Shown here piece by piece: positions 55,401 through 63,688 of a DNA stretch of 64,000 nt (within the stretch, counting starts at the first letter, position 1; each line of letters opens with the position of its first letter). Under the pieces are notes generated by a model. The model searched no databases, was not told where the DNA came from, and worked only from the letters and a program-made list of their open reading frames with translations. Location: contig CAVUCE010000007.1 in assembly GCA_963739985.1 (NCBI GenBank), positions 248,001-312,000 on the forward strand, given 5' to 3'. The stretch is from CAVUCE01 sp963739985 (GTDB lineage: Bacteria; Bacteroidota; Ignavibacteria; Ignavibacteriales; Ignavibacteriaceae). The translations under genes were made by a program, and so were the position numbers.

Positions 55401-55610
55401 CCGATTAGCGAATTAGTAACAATTAAAGTATACAATACAACGGGACAATTAATTTGCACATTAGTAAATAAATATTTGCAGCAGGGTGATTACAATGTAA
55501 CGTGGGATGGTAAAGACGATTTAGGTCGAACTGTTTCCACAGGTGTTTATATGTACCAAATGAAAGCTAACGGAGTTAATCTCACAAAAAAAATGTTATA
55601 TGTAAAATAA
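52485..55610 (+). CDS. Secreted multidomain GH3 beta-glycosidase with T9SS sorting signal
   Basis: 1041 residues: signal peptide (to about 25, LHAQ), GH3 N-domain (30-300) with catalytic Asp in VVSDWGS near 245, GH3 C-domain (330-560), Fn3-like domain (590-670), CARDB-type domain (685-780, PDLLITHIKVVPPYP), F5/8-C discoidin sugar-binding domain (790-925, NPSTRWSSAF), and a type IX sorting domain (955-1041) with NYPNPFNPSTTINY and a final MLYVK. I infer secretion through T9SS and cleavage of a beta-glucan or beta-xyloside. The Fn3 domain is normal for beta-glucosidases of GH3. AAGGGGGCG precedes the ATG. Confidence 0.92.
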   Translation: MFRYLPQLLFLSFLIISNFSNLHAQTIEDRITQIINKMTTEEKILQLHGEGGFNTADNMRLGIPGFIMADGPHGVRDGLSTAFPVGISMAATWDVNMIQKVGVAMGYEFRGKGKNQMLGPCMDLTRDPRNGRTPESGGEDPYLCAQITTAVINGVQSTGCIATAKHFNGVNKQINRFNNDDFITERQLFENYGLNFRNAVQQGGALSVMNSYNLINGAKSAENKFLLTDILRTAWGFPYYVVSDWGSIWSSEKAINAGCNICMGSDNYKNDLPGLVSGGTVSMDVIDNAVRNVLRTKILAGMLDYYPQGDPAKVNSKENQEICLEAGREAIILLKNENSILPLKKSAGLTIALIGPSANVTQVDGSGSSYVDPYETISPRQGFINKIGSTNVLYAKGCDINSADTSGFSDARAKAASANYVVFLGGLDASQEGEGFDRVTGSIDLPGQQQNLINELVKSNKNIIVVLESGGICGISKCVNNIKGLLYAFYPGQEGGQAIADVIFGDYNPAGRLPVTYPVNDAQLPAWDADFTNDYGCGYRWFDEKNIKPLYAFGYGLSYTTFEYSNLVITPNNAPVGQTIQVSVDIKNTGSVAGDEVPQLYLNEESPSVEMPRKQLKGFERINIQPGETKTVTFNLTNESFYYYDEMSGGYKVNAGSYNVMVGNSSDNLTLSGKINLSTSSPKPDLLITHIKVVPPYPVKGDSVTFLAMVKNQGTGASPAGTVHEVKFMVNGEEISLSTEFNKEIPVGGMALLCANAGPNGSNRWKASETGRYLVEAIVDDQNKIDECIENNNSDTTSFTVYNKPPENIALGKSVQVSSIEKAGLEGDKAVDGNPSTRWSSAFSDPQYLILNLGNVTHFDKISILWEAAYGKEYEIQVSNDASKWTTLEHISNGDGGIDIINKSSDAQYVKMLGIQRGTEYGYSIYEFQLFTSDTTGTIISENAGSNLPNKFMLSNNYPNPFNPSTTINYTLPISELVTIKVYNTTGQLICTLVNKYLQQGDYNVTWDGKDDLGRTVSTGVYMYQMKANGVNLTKKMLYVK

Positions 55611-55698
55611 TTCCTTGTTTTCTCGCAAGTTCAAATAAAAACCGACGTCTAACTAAGTGTAACAACTAATTTTTTGATATTAAAAAGGAGACGTCACA

Positions 55699-56193
55699 AT
55701 GAAATGGAATAAATATAGTAAAGTAAAAATGATTGCCGCCGCGGTTTTGTTTGCCGGAGTTACATTTGGTCAAACTGTAATGCAACCGCATCATGGCGAT
55801 TCTACAAAGCCTGATCTACCTAGAATGGAACGGGGAATAAAGCCTCCTCCTCCGCCAAATGAATTTCAATTACCTCCATTGCCAAATTTAACTAAGGAGC
55901 AAAAAGATCAATTAGATGAAATTCATCTAAAATATGTAAAAATTAAAATGCCGATTCATAATAAGTTGGCGGAAAAGCATGTCCGTCTTCAAAGTTTAGC
56001 CACTGCTGATAAAGTTGATTTAAAAGCAATTGATAACCTGGTTTCTGAAATTGGAGCATTGAAAATTAAGATTATGCAATCAGATGAACATGAAAGACAA
56101 GAAATTAGAAAAGTATTAAATGATGATCAGCGAATAATTTTTGATTCTCATCCGCCGGTTCCTCCGGCTCATCCACGTGAACCGATGCATTAA
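55699..56193 (+). CDS. Spy/CpxP-like periplasmic protein
   Basis: 164 residues with a signal peptide (cleavage near TFGQT, residue 25). A Pro-rich stretch (KPPPPPNEFQLPPLP) is followed by an LTxxQ-type helical hairpin (LTKEQKDQLDEIHLKY...LNDDQRIIFDSHPP), the mark of Spy/CpxP chaperones and heavy-metal sensors (CnrR-like). His-rich ends suggest metal binding. Probably an envelope-stress chaperone or metal sensor. AAAGGAGACG precedes the ATG. Confidence 0.8.
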   Translation: MKWNKYSKVKMIAAAVLFAGVTFGQTVMQPHHGDSTKPDLPRMERGIKPPPPPNEFQLPPLPNLTKEQKDQLDEIHLKYVKIKMPIHNKLAEKHVRLQSLATADKVDLKAIDNLVSEIGALKIKIMQSDEHERQEIRKVLNDDQRIIFDSHPPVPPAHPREPMH

Positions 56194-56210
56194 TAAAAAT
56201 TTTATTCACC

Positions 56211-56235
56211 AAGGCGATCTTAAGATCGCCTTTTT
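56211..56235. terminator. Bidirectional terminator, perfect palindrome
   Basis: AAGGCGATCTTAAGATCGCC with TT (56211-56232) is fully self-complementary and flanked by T and A runs between convergent genes. Confidence 0.8.
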
Positions 56236-57055
56236 AATATCCAATTCTTAGTTTTATTCCTGCCGAAAAATATTCGATACTATAATTTGAGAATTCAGTA
56301 TTTTGATATGAAAGTAATAAACTAAATTGATTTATTTTTATCTCAGATTTTGCAAATAATAAACTGGTTTGTGTTTCATCTTGATTAAATATGGTTAGTA
56401 AATCCGGGTTAAAGAAATAAGCTCTTTCCCCTTTCATTCCGCCAACGGAAATAGTCAAAAATTCAGCAGGAGAAAAATCTAAAGATAAATTTCCGCTGTA
56501 CATATTTCTATTATCACTAACCAATGATGCAAAAGCTGAGCCGTGAAAGGAAATAAGCGTTGAAAGTGTATAATCAAGCTTTAATCCAAATTGATTTGTG
56601 TTTGTACTTTTAAATCCTTTCACACTTACCAAAGTATAAGATAATCCGCCGAAAAAATTATAAAAATTACGTGTTAAGTTTATATTATAAATATTGGTTT
56701 TATCAGTGTAATTATATTTGTACGGTTTATAATTGAACTTTCCGTTTATGTACCCAAAATTTCCAGATAAAAAATATGGAAATAGATTTTTATTATAACC
56801 CGCCACAAACATGTTTTGGTCATACTCCCATGACGGATCACTAATTTTTTGTTTATCAAATCCAACTATTAAATAATCAAATGTATCGATTGTAAATAAT
56901 GAGTACGCCGAATAATCACTGGTTGTTCTATTATTTGTATATGTTCCGTATGTGAAATAAACAGAAGGCACAACATAATTCTTCGGACTTTGTGCTTCTA
57001 TTGGAAGGCATTGAATCATAAAAATAATTAATATTAAAGCCAACATTCTCATCAC
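56234..57055 (-). CDS. Predicted outer-membrane barrel, last gene of the PqqD/ATP-grasp operon
   Basis: 273 residues with signal peptide (cleavage near IEAQ, residue 22). The mature protein is a series of amphipathic strands rich in Tyr, Asn and Phe and ends in LRIGY, as in porin-like barrels. No family is recognised. Its start overlaps the TPR gene stop by four bases, so it belongs to the same coupled operon. I infer an outer-membrane export or binding function for the product of the enzymes encoded upstream. Confidence 0.7.
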   Translation of the reverse strand: MMRMLALILIIFMIQCLPIEAQSPKNYVVPSVYFTYGTYTNNRTTSDYSAYSLFTIDTFDYLIVGFDKQKISDPSWEYDQNMFVAGYNKNLFPYFLSGNFGYINGKFNYKPYKYNYTDKTNIYNINLTRNFYNFFGGLSYTLVSVKGFKSTNTNQFGLKLDYTLSTLISFHGSAFASLVSDNRNMYSGNLSLDFSPAEFLTISVGGMKGERAYFFNPDLLTIFNQDETQTSLLFAKSEIKINQFSLLLSYQNTEFSNYSIEYFSAGIKLRIGY

Positions 57056-57675
57056 AATTTCCCCAAAGCTTCAGTTGCAGTTGTATCGCCGGGACTAACA
57101 CTTAAAGCGTTTATGAAACATTCTGATGCGTGAGTTTTATCGCCCAAATTTAAATAAACATAACCGAGTGATAAATTAGTATCGTAATCGCTTGGATATT
57201 CTTTGAAGTTCTTTTCCAGATATTTACGCGCATTCAGAAAATCTTTTGAATTAAGATAAATCTGTCCAAGCCTTAAATTTGCAGTATAATTAAACGAATC
57301 TTTAGTTAAAATCTTTTTATAAAGGTCTTTAATTTCATTCCATTTATCTTGTGCCGAATAAGGATAAGTTAAACCTAACATTGCTTCTATGCTATTACTG
57401 CTTATTGATAAAGCTGCTTTATAGAATCTCTCAGATTTATCATATTGTTTGTTCATATAGTAAAGCCAGCCAAGTCTTAGATTAACCAAATAGTCATTCT
57501 TATATTCCTCGTAAAGTTGATTCATATCTGATATGGCTTTTGTATAATTCCCATTTTTTTCTTCGGCAATTGATTTACTAAACGCCGATACTTTTTTATT
57601 AGATTGAGCATTTGTTAATAATATAGGGCTTAATGCCAGCATTATTATAACTGTTATTCTTATTAAAGTGTTCAT
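57052..57675 (-). CDS. TPR-repeat periplasmic protein
   Basis: 207 residues: signal peptide (to about 23), then about four to five tetratricopeptide repeats (YTKAISDMNQLYEEY, YDKSERFYKAALSISSNSIEAML, LNARKYLEKNFKEYPSDYDTNLSLGY, ASECFINALSVSPGD). TPRs act as protein-protein scaffolds. It begins one base after the UT-M23 gene and overlaps the barrel gene by four bases. Likely joins the inner-membrane and outer-membrane members of the operon. Confidence 0.85.
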   Translation of the reverse strand: MNTLIRITVIIMLALSPILLTNAQSNKKVSAFSKSIAEEKNGNYTKAISDMNQLYEEYKNDYLVNLRLGWLYYMNKQYDKSERFYKAALSISSNSIEAMLGLTYPYSAQDKWNEIKDLYKKILTKDSFNYTANLRLGQIYLNSKDFLNARKYLEKNFKEYPSDYDTNLSLGYVYLNLGDKTHASECFINALSVSPGDTTATEALGKL

Positions 57676-57676
57676 T

Positions 57677-59815
57677 TTATTCCTCCGTTAATTTTTCGAT
57701 TTTCGCTGCAAATCTTTTCTTACCCATGTTAAAGAAAAATTCATTTATTCTTCCTTCGCGATCAATTATTATTTGTCCGTTGCCTTCTTCTTTGTAAAAC
57801 TTGAACAATCCAAAGCCTTTATTCAATAAACTTGTTTCAACTACGAACTTATCTTCATCATCAATAAGCGGCTTAAATTTTAAATTTGATTTCGAAGTTA
57901 CCATTTGCGCTATCAGTAAGAAAAATTCAGAAATATACCGAACTATATTTTTAGTCGTAATCGCAATCGGATAATTATCTTCCCATGTTAGATTTTCTAT
58001 ATAACCTAGCGGTACGCTTATAGACAAGATGTAAAAGAAATATAAGGCACATTTTTTATTACCAACGAAGTTTGCCATATAAAAAACTTTATCTTGAGGA
58101 TAAATAAAAGCAACTGATTTATTATTAGATTCGATATACATGTTGTTCAGAATATCAACTTTTACTTCCCAGCTTTCAGTTTGAGTTTTACCATTGAGAG
58201 TGTAGTTAATGTTAAACTCATCTCCCAACTGAAACTTGAAAGCTTTAGTTAAAGTCTCATGCGGTTCAATATTTCTAACTAAACCTTTTTCGTTTGGGAA
58301 ATCAAAAGTCTTTAAATGATATTTTCCATTTAGTTTCTCATAAAAATGAGCGATTGGAAAACTTAAAGTTTTATCGCCGAGTTTATCTGTTTGCTGAAAT
58401 TGAAAGTGTAAATGTGGATGAGGACTTCTTCCACTGTTTCCGCATTTAGCCAAAACTTGGCCTTTCTTTACATCTTCACCGATTTTAACTTTTATGGATC
58501 CCGGAACTAAGTGTGAAAGCGAAGAATATAAACCATCAGTGTGTTCAATAATTATTGTATTACCCCAATTCTTATTAAGATTCACTTCTCCGATTTCGTT
58601 ATCATCAATATTATCAAATGTTCTGACAACTTTACCGTCTAACGGAGCGACAACCGGCGTATTATAACAGTAATAATCTTTTATTGAACTTCCGTCATTC
58701 GAATATTCACTTTTATTATCCTCAACAATCACAAAATCCCAAGCGTCTTTCCAATCTTCTTTATGTGTAATTCCTCCGTTGATTCCCTGCGAGATAAACC
58801 ATTCACCGAAAAACGGTAGTTCAGGGAAGACCTTTTTGAATTTGTTAAATCTTGATTGTCTGTTTTTGTGATAATAATAATTTTCTTCCGGAGAACCCGG
58901 CTTGAAATAAAGAAGGACTAAGTCACTTTGCTCTTGTCTGAATTTCAGGCTGTAAAGAGTGGCAAGTACTACAAAATTAAATGGGAGCACTAATACCGGC
59001 AAATAAAAACCGGACATGAATTTTACAAAAAATCCTGTTAATATTATTATAAATATTGAAGACAAAATGATTAAGAAAAATGATTTCTTTGAAAGGATAA
59101 TTAGACTACCGCCCAGTGCAATAGCCGCTAGAATTGAATTGAAAGAGGTAAGTATTAAAACAATATCAGATGGCGATTTAAAGATGATATGCACTAAGAA
59201 ATAATTTGCTGCAAAAGCGATAATACTATTCACGAACATTACTCTGGAAAAGAATAATAATGCGATTGACAGAACTATTCCTGATAAAACACTGGATTGA
59301 AATAGTATTAATGAAAAGGACTTAAAATATGTAATAATTGCAGCAGGTAAGAAGTTGAGAACGTTGGTATCCTTAAATAACATTTGTTTAACTGATATAT
59401 CATCATAGTTAGTTATAAATATCAAAAATATATATAGAGAAAAAATAAAAGGTAAACTAAGTCCCGGCAAGTTGAATGCAATTGCCAGGTAGTTTTCCAT
59501 TACGGCAGCAAGGAAAAACGTAAGTACGATAAACAATATCATTAGCATTATTATGAAGGGAGTTATCTGGAAATAAAATGAAATTGCTGCTCCAAATAAA
59601 ATTCCGTTAAAACCATAAAATCCTGATCTGATCTTCTCTTTATCAAATTTTAGTGATAATGCTATCATATTTGAAAAAATCACTCCGCCTAAAGCTAAAG
59701 CTCCGGCTGTAGGAATAATAAACGTAGATAAGAGAGCTACAATACCAAACCATCTTCTGTTGCAGAAGAAGATTTGACTGTAGCTATACAAGATGGATTC
59801 AAAAAAGAATTTCAT
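57677..59815 (-). CDS. Urea-transporter-like membrane domain fused to M23 peptidase
   Basis: 712 residues. The first 300 form about ten hydrophobic helices with the GFNGILFGAAISFY and NLPGLSLPFIFSLYIF segments of the urea transporter (UT) family, including its inverted-repeat layout. The second part is an M23 (LytM-like) metallopeptidase domain: GGITHKEDWKDAWDF near residue 350 (His and Asp ligands), VVAPLDGKVVRTFDNI, and the HPHLHFQF box. The last 190 residues are beta-rich. A role in wall remodelling coupled to small-molecule transport is inference. It overlaps the PLP enzyme gene by four bases. Confidence 0.82.
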   Translation of the reverse strand: MKFFFESILYSYSQIFFCNRRWFGIVALLSTFIIPTAGALALGGVIFSNMIALSLKFDKEKIRSGFYGFNGILFGAAISFYFQITPFIIMLMILFIVLTFFLAAVMENYLAIAFNLPGLSLPFIFSLYIFLIFITNYDDISVKQMLFKDTNVLNFLPAAIITYFKSFSLILFQSSVLSGIVLSIALLFFSRVMFVNSIIAFAANYFLVHIIFKSPSDIVLILTSFNSILAAIALGGSLIILSKKSFFLIILSSIFIIILTGFFVKFMSGFYLPVLVLPFNFVVLATLYSLKFRQEQSDLVLLYFKPGSPEENYYYHKNRQSRFNKFKKVFPELPFFGEWFISQGINGGITHKEDWKDAWDFVIVEDNKSEYSNDGSSIKDYYCYNTPVVAPLDGKVVRTFDNIDDNEIGEVNLNKNWGNTIIIEHTDGLYSSLSHLVPGSIKVKIGEDVKKGQVLAKCGNSGRSPHPHLHFQFQQTDKLGDKTLSFPIAHFYEKLNGKYHLKTFDFPNEKGLVRNIEPHETLTKAFKFQLGDEFNINYTLNGKTQTESWEVKVDILNNMYIESNNKSVAFIYPQDKVFYMANFVGNKKCALYFFYILSISVPLGYIENLTWEDNYPIAITTKNIVRYISEFFLLIAQMVTSKSNLKFKPLIDDEDKFVVETSLLNKGFGLFKFYKEEGNGQIIIDREGRINEFFFNMGKKRFAAKIEKLTEE

Positions 59816-61170
59816 AATTTAATTTCACTTAATTTTTTAGGAAGTTTTTCTTTGCTCATTATATACTCTAAATCTTCTGATTCCCTTATCAATTCAACGG
59901 AACCATCTTCCATAACCATAACCACATTTGGTCTAAGTGTTATAAATTGCATCCACTGGGTCATATTATAAGCGCCAACATTAAAAATGACGACTTTGTC
60001 ACCTTTTTTAAGCGTCGGTAGAACAATATTTTCATTAAGACAATCTATATTCATGCAAAGCGGACCATAAATACCTGCATTTTCAGTAGCCGTGCCAACC
60101 GGTTGAGCAGGAACGATTTTATGCTTATACCAGAAACTTGTAAATAAAAGATTCACTCCACCATCCATAATAGTTGCTCTTTTCCCATCCGATAACCTTT
60201 TATTTGCAATAATCGTGCTTATCAAATAACCGGCATCGTCAATTAATGCTCTTCCGGATTCCAAAATTAAAACCGGTAACTTTCCGCTACCGTTTGCTAA
60301 TGCTAATAGTTCAGAAGTTATAGCATCTGCGAATTCCTCTAAAGAAGGAAGAATTTGTTCTGCCGGAAGATATTGACCTTTCAAATCATTGTTTGATGGT
60401 AATCCGCCGCCCATATCAATATATTCTAGAGTTTTATCAAATTTTAATTTTAATTCGTTTGCCAGATTGACTAATTTGGAAGCAGCAACGCGATAGGCTT
60501 CTGCACTCATCATATAAGTCCCGACATGTGTATGTAATCCAACCAGGTTCAAATTAGGTTGAAGCATAATTCTTCTCAACGCTTCAATAGCTTCGCCGTT
60601 TTCATAATTAAATCCAAATCGATCCCATTTAGGATAAATTCCGGTATCCATATTTACTCGGATTGCAACGTTCGCTTTTAACCCGTTCTTTTGAACGATA
60701 TCAATTATTTCATATAACTCATCAAAATGATCTATGTGAATCTTTGAATTATCTTTCATTGCTTTAATCAATCCTTGCGAGCTTTTATACGGACCGTTAA
60801 ATATTATGTTTTTTCCCTGCACTCCGAGTTTTATTGCACGGTCATATTCAAACTCAGAAACTACTTCTGCCCATGAGCCTTCTTGATGAAAAACAGAACA
60901 TACCGCATTTAAATAATTTGTTTTATAAGACCAGGCAAACTGAACTTTAGGATATCTGGTCTTGAATATTCTTAGTGCGTTTCTTTGATTCTCACGTATT
61001 CTTTTTTCAGATATTACAAAAACCGGTGAACCATATTTTTCTACGATTTGACTAACAGGCGCACCATCGATTTCAGTTTTTGGTATTGTAATATTTGAAC
61101 CGCCAAACTTATTCATTAAGCCTGAATATTGTTTCATTATTACCGGTCGTTCATACGTTAGTTTAGCCAT
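59812..61170 (-). CDS. Fold-III PLP decarboxylase-like enzyme (DapDC/ODC family)
   Basis: 452 residues. It has an N-terminal alanine-racemase barrel with PLP Lys in WSYKTNYLN near residue 82, LVGLHTHVGTYM, and the phosphate site MGGGLPSN. The C-terminal beta domain has ILESGRALIDDAG and a catalytic-Cys segment GPLCMNIDCL near residue 370. In DAP decarboxylases this reads CESxD, so the substrate residue (Glu) is Met here and specificity is probably not diaminopimelate. It could decarboxylate another D- or L-amino acid. It sits between ATP-grasp and UT-M23 genes. Confidence 0.82.
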   Translation of the reverse strand: MAKLTYERPVIMKQYSGLMNKFGGSNITIPKTEIDGAPVSQIVEKYGSPVFVISEKRIRENQRNALRIFKTRYPKVQFAWSYKTNYLNAVCSVFHQEGSWAEVVSEFEYDRAIKLGVQGKNIIFNGPYKSSQGLIKAMKDNSKIHIDHFDELYEIIDIVQKNGLKANVAIRVNMDTGIYPKWDRFGFNYENGEAIEALRRIMLQPNLNLVGLHTHVGTYMMSAEAYRVAASKLVNLANELKLKFDKTLEYIDMGGGLPSNNDLKGQYLPAEQILPSLEEFADAITSELLALANGSGKLPVLILESGRALIDDAGYLISTIIANKRLSDGKRATIMDGGVNLLFTSFWYKHKIVPAQPVGTATENAGIYGPLCMNIDCLNENIVLPTLKKGDKVVIFNVGAYNMTQWMQFITLRPNVVMVMEDGSVELIRESEDLEYIMSKEKLPKKLSEIKL

Positions 61171-62209
61171 GATTTAATTCTCCCTTCACACTTAATTCTT
61201 CAAATTGTTTAATATCGGTTATAAAATCCCAAGAGTATCGAATAAATATTTTTCCAATTTCATATTTATCTTCAAATTGTTTTACCTTTTCACCTAAAGC
61301 CAATTTTACGAGTGAGTAAGGTAAATTTTGTCCCGCGGCAACAGTTAAATAAACCCATGCCGGGAACCTTGGGTTAATTTCAATCATATAATATTGATTT
61401 GATTTTTTATCTTTAACAAACTCCAACTCGGTACCGCTTTTCCATTTAAGCTCTTTGATCACCCGTTTCGAAAGCTCGATCAAATTTCTATCATCAATAG
61501 TAATTCCTGCCCAACCTTTTCCTTTATCAGTGATATAAAGTTTTTTCATTGCAACTGCACCAATTGTATTTCCGCTTCCATCACCAAGTGCACAAACATT
61601 ATATTCTTCTCCGGCAATGTATTCTTGAACTATGATAGGAAGACCCCATTTATTCGCGATTCTATTAAATGCAGACACTGCTTCTTCAAAATTGTTAACT
61701 ATATACGCGTCATAAAAAATACCTTTTACAACAACCGGATATTTTAGTGTTGAAGGAATTGAATAAAGATCTTTTATGGAAGTAGCCAATATATTTTTGG
61801 GAACGTTTATTTGATTTTTTTCACAGAAATCAAAAAGTTTATCTTTAGATCTTAAATTCAAATTATCTTGAGTCGGCAAAAAAGTTTTTATGCCTAATTC
61901 TTTTAATTTGGGAGCAATTTTAGCAAATCCGTATAATTCAGAATCTAGAGTTGGAATAATAAGATCAATCTTTTCTTGTTGATGAATAAACTTTATTCTT
62001 TCAAGTAAACTTTCTAATCCGCCTGATGGATACGGTATTAGATAATTTTTATCAGCTACGTTTGGCATATAAGCGCCGGGTTCAAGAGAATCATAAATTA
62101 GTCCTATGATTTTACCATCAAATTCTCCAGAGTCTCTTATACCTCTTATAACCGGAACGCCGGGTCCCGGACTATCAATATTATTAAGGCCAGTTACTGC
62201 TATTTTCAT
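61163..62209 (-). CDS. ATP-grasp ligase (CarB-like)
   Basis: 348 residues. An N-terminal pre-ATP-grasp domain (MKIAVTGLNNIDSPGPGVPV, DLIIPTLDSELYGF) is followed by an ATP-grasp domain with YPVVVKGIFYDAYIV, IVQEYIAGEEYNV, and the Mg-binding IEINPRFPAWVYL near residue 275. Such enzymes form amide or peptide bonds through an acyl phosphate. It overlaps the next gene by eight bases and the PqqD-like gene by four. With PqqD and a decarboxylase-like enzyme, it may ligate an amino acid to a peptide or small acid. Confidence 0.85.
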   Translation of the reverse strand: MKIAVTGLNNIDSPGPGVPVIRGIRDSGEFDGKIIGLIYDSLEPGAYMPNVADKNYLIPYPSGGLESLLERIKFIHQQEKIDLIIPTLDSELYGFAKIAPKLKELGIKTFLPTQDNLNLRSKDKLFDFCEKNQINVPKNILATSIKDLYSIPSTLKYPVVVKGIFYDAYIVNNFEEAVSAFNRIANKWGLPIIVQEYIAGEEYNVCALGDGSGNTIGAVAMKKLYITDKGKGWAGITIDDRNLIELSKRVIKELKWKSGTELEFVKDKKSNQYYMIEINPRFPAWVYLTVAAGQNLPYSLVKLALGEKVKQFEDKYEIGKIFIRYSWDFITDIKQFEELSVKGELNHG

Positions 62210-62466
62210 AATTCTTCTACCAGATTAAAACTTTTGAGAGAACTAATAAAATCGGAAAGATCTTTTTCAATTAAATCTTTATCTACTTCATAATTAGTTA
62301 AAAAGTGATTAATTATAGAATCTTCATCCTCGCCATTTTGTATCCGTTTAATTATCTCAAGCGCAACCGGATTCAATGTGAAAGTTTCACCCGTGGATGC
62401 TGCGAATAAGAATCCGCTTTCGCTGACGGCCAGATTGCTGGGAATTTTGAACTTTTTCATGTTCAC
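62206..62466 (-). CDS. PqqD-like small protein
   Basis: 86 residues with the PqqD/RRE winged-helix pattern: KKFKIPSNLAVSESGFLFAA, GETFTLNPVALEIIKRIQNG, and a C-terminal helix SDFISSLKSFNLVEEL. PqqD proteins bind precursor peptides for modification enzymes. It is the first gene of the operon, and its stop overlaps the ATP-grasp start by four bases. TGAGGTGAAC precedes the ATG. No precursor peptide gene is obvious beside it. Confidence 0.78.
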   Translation of the reverse strand: MNMKKFKIPSNLAVSESGFLFAASTGETFTLNPVALEIIKRIQNGEDEDSIINHFLTNYEVDKDLIEKDLSDFISSLKSFNLVEEL

Positions 62467-62933
62467 CTCATTAGATTAGTATTTTTTAAGATTAGCGTCT
62501 CTCCATTCAAAAAGGAGATTCTAGGAAATATGGTAGAAATTTCGATAGATGCCCATTGATGTTAATTTTAATTAAAGTGGCTGCAAAGCTTCAACTCTTA
62601 ATAATCACCAATTGTGCCAAAAGAGGAAATGTTTATAAATCGTTAAAAATTCAATATAATCAATATAATCAATGTTTTGGTATGTTAGATAAATACCTGA
62701 ATAAACATTAGAAATGCCTGGAATATGAATCTCAGGCAAAATTGGTGAAATTATTAATTCCGTTGTACTTAATTTTTACTTAAATATTTACCCCAAAATT
62801 TAAATTTTTTTTGTTGATTCTATTAGTAAAAAGTGGTTATATTAAAATTGTTCAAACAACTCCTCGATTACATTTCGCCAAAAATTTCATTTGCTGAATT
62901 AATAAATATCAATAATAATAAAAGGGGTCTCAC
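62467..62933. other. Divergent promoter region of the PqqD operon and DUF1579 gene
   Basis: No gene supported. It contains a small hairpin TCTCC/GGAGA (62500-62518) in the PqqD leader, a tandem CAATATAAT repeat at 62652-62669, and a TGCCTG/CAGGCA hairpin near 62716-62738. No consensus promoter is convincing, apart from a possible TTGATT-N18-TATATT before DUF1579. Confidence 0.35.
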
Positions 62934-63533
62934 ATGAAGACTAAAATTATTTTTCCAGCTTTATTTTCCTTTGTTCTCCTGTTAATTTCTTATTCAATCT
63001 CTTTTGCTCAAGAATCTTCCAACGCAGAAGCTGAAGCACAAAAAGCGTGGATGGAATATATGACTCCCGGTGAAATGCACGAAATGCTTGCAACTCATGC
63101 AGGTAAATGGAAAACAGTAACAAAATACTGGATGAACCCGGATGCCGATCCTGAGGTAACAAATGGGAAAGCCGAAAGTAAAATGATATTAGGCGGACGC
63201 TATCTCTATTCCTCACATAATGGAACCGCAATGGGAATGCCAATGGAAGGAATTAATATTGAAGGTTTTGATAAGGCAAAAAATCAATTTACCAGCGTTT
63301 GGATTGACAACATGGGAACCGGTTTTGCATTCAGTTTCGGCACCTATGATCCTAACACTAAAACAATTACATACCAGGGAACAATGACTGACCCGGTGAC
63401 AAAAAAAGATATCACTTATAAAGAGATCATGAAATATGCGGATAAAGATCATCACTCAATGGAAATGCTTATGGTGACCGACGGAAAAGAATTTAAAACG
63501 ATGGAAATTGAGTTTATGCGAGAAATGGATTAG
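62934..63533 (+). CDS. DUF1579 secreted protein
   Basis: 199 residues with a signal peptide (cleavage near SFAQ, residue 26). The mature part has the DUF1579 pattern: MHEMLATHAGKWKTVTKYWM, GGRYLYSSHNG, GINIEGFDKAKNQFTSVWID, and the late MEIEFMRE. The fold is lipocalin/THAP4-like in related families. Function unknown. AAAGGGG precedes the ATG. Not related to the divergently transcribed PqqD operon by any motif. Confidence 0.85.
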   Translation: MKTKIIFPALFSFVLLLISYSISFAQESSNAEAEAQKAWMEYMTPGEMHEMLATHAGKWKTVTKYWMNPDADPEVTNGKAESKMILGGRYLYSSHNGTAMGMPMEGINIEGFDKAKNQFTSVWIDNMGTGFAFSFGTYDPNTKTITYQGTMTDPVTKKDITYKEIMKYADKDHHSMEMLMVTDGKEFKTMEIEFMREMD

Positions 63534-63543
63534 TATCTGCCGG

Positions 63544-63571
63544 GTAACCACATATAGAACTATGTGGTTAC
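63544..63571 (+). terminator. Hairpin after the DUF1579 gene
   Basis: GTAACCACATA and TATGTGGTTAC form a perfect 11-bp stem with a TAGAAC-type loop, starting 10 bases after the stop. There is no T tract, so termination is not proven. Confidence 0.5.
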
Positions 63572-63688
63572 TCAACAATTCCCCCCCTTAAAAATCTCCG
63601 CTTTAAAAGCGCAAACTTATAGATGTTAATATTTTATAATTATAATAGTATCGCAATAGCACAAAAGTGTCATTTTTTACCAGTACAA

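Noticed and set aside
62652..62669. Tandem CAATATAAT repeat as a replication or regulatory iteron
   Set aside because: Only two copies of an AT-rich 9-mer, likely chance in this base composition.
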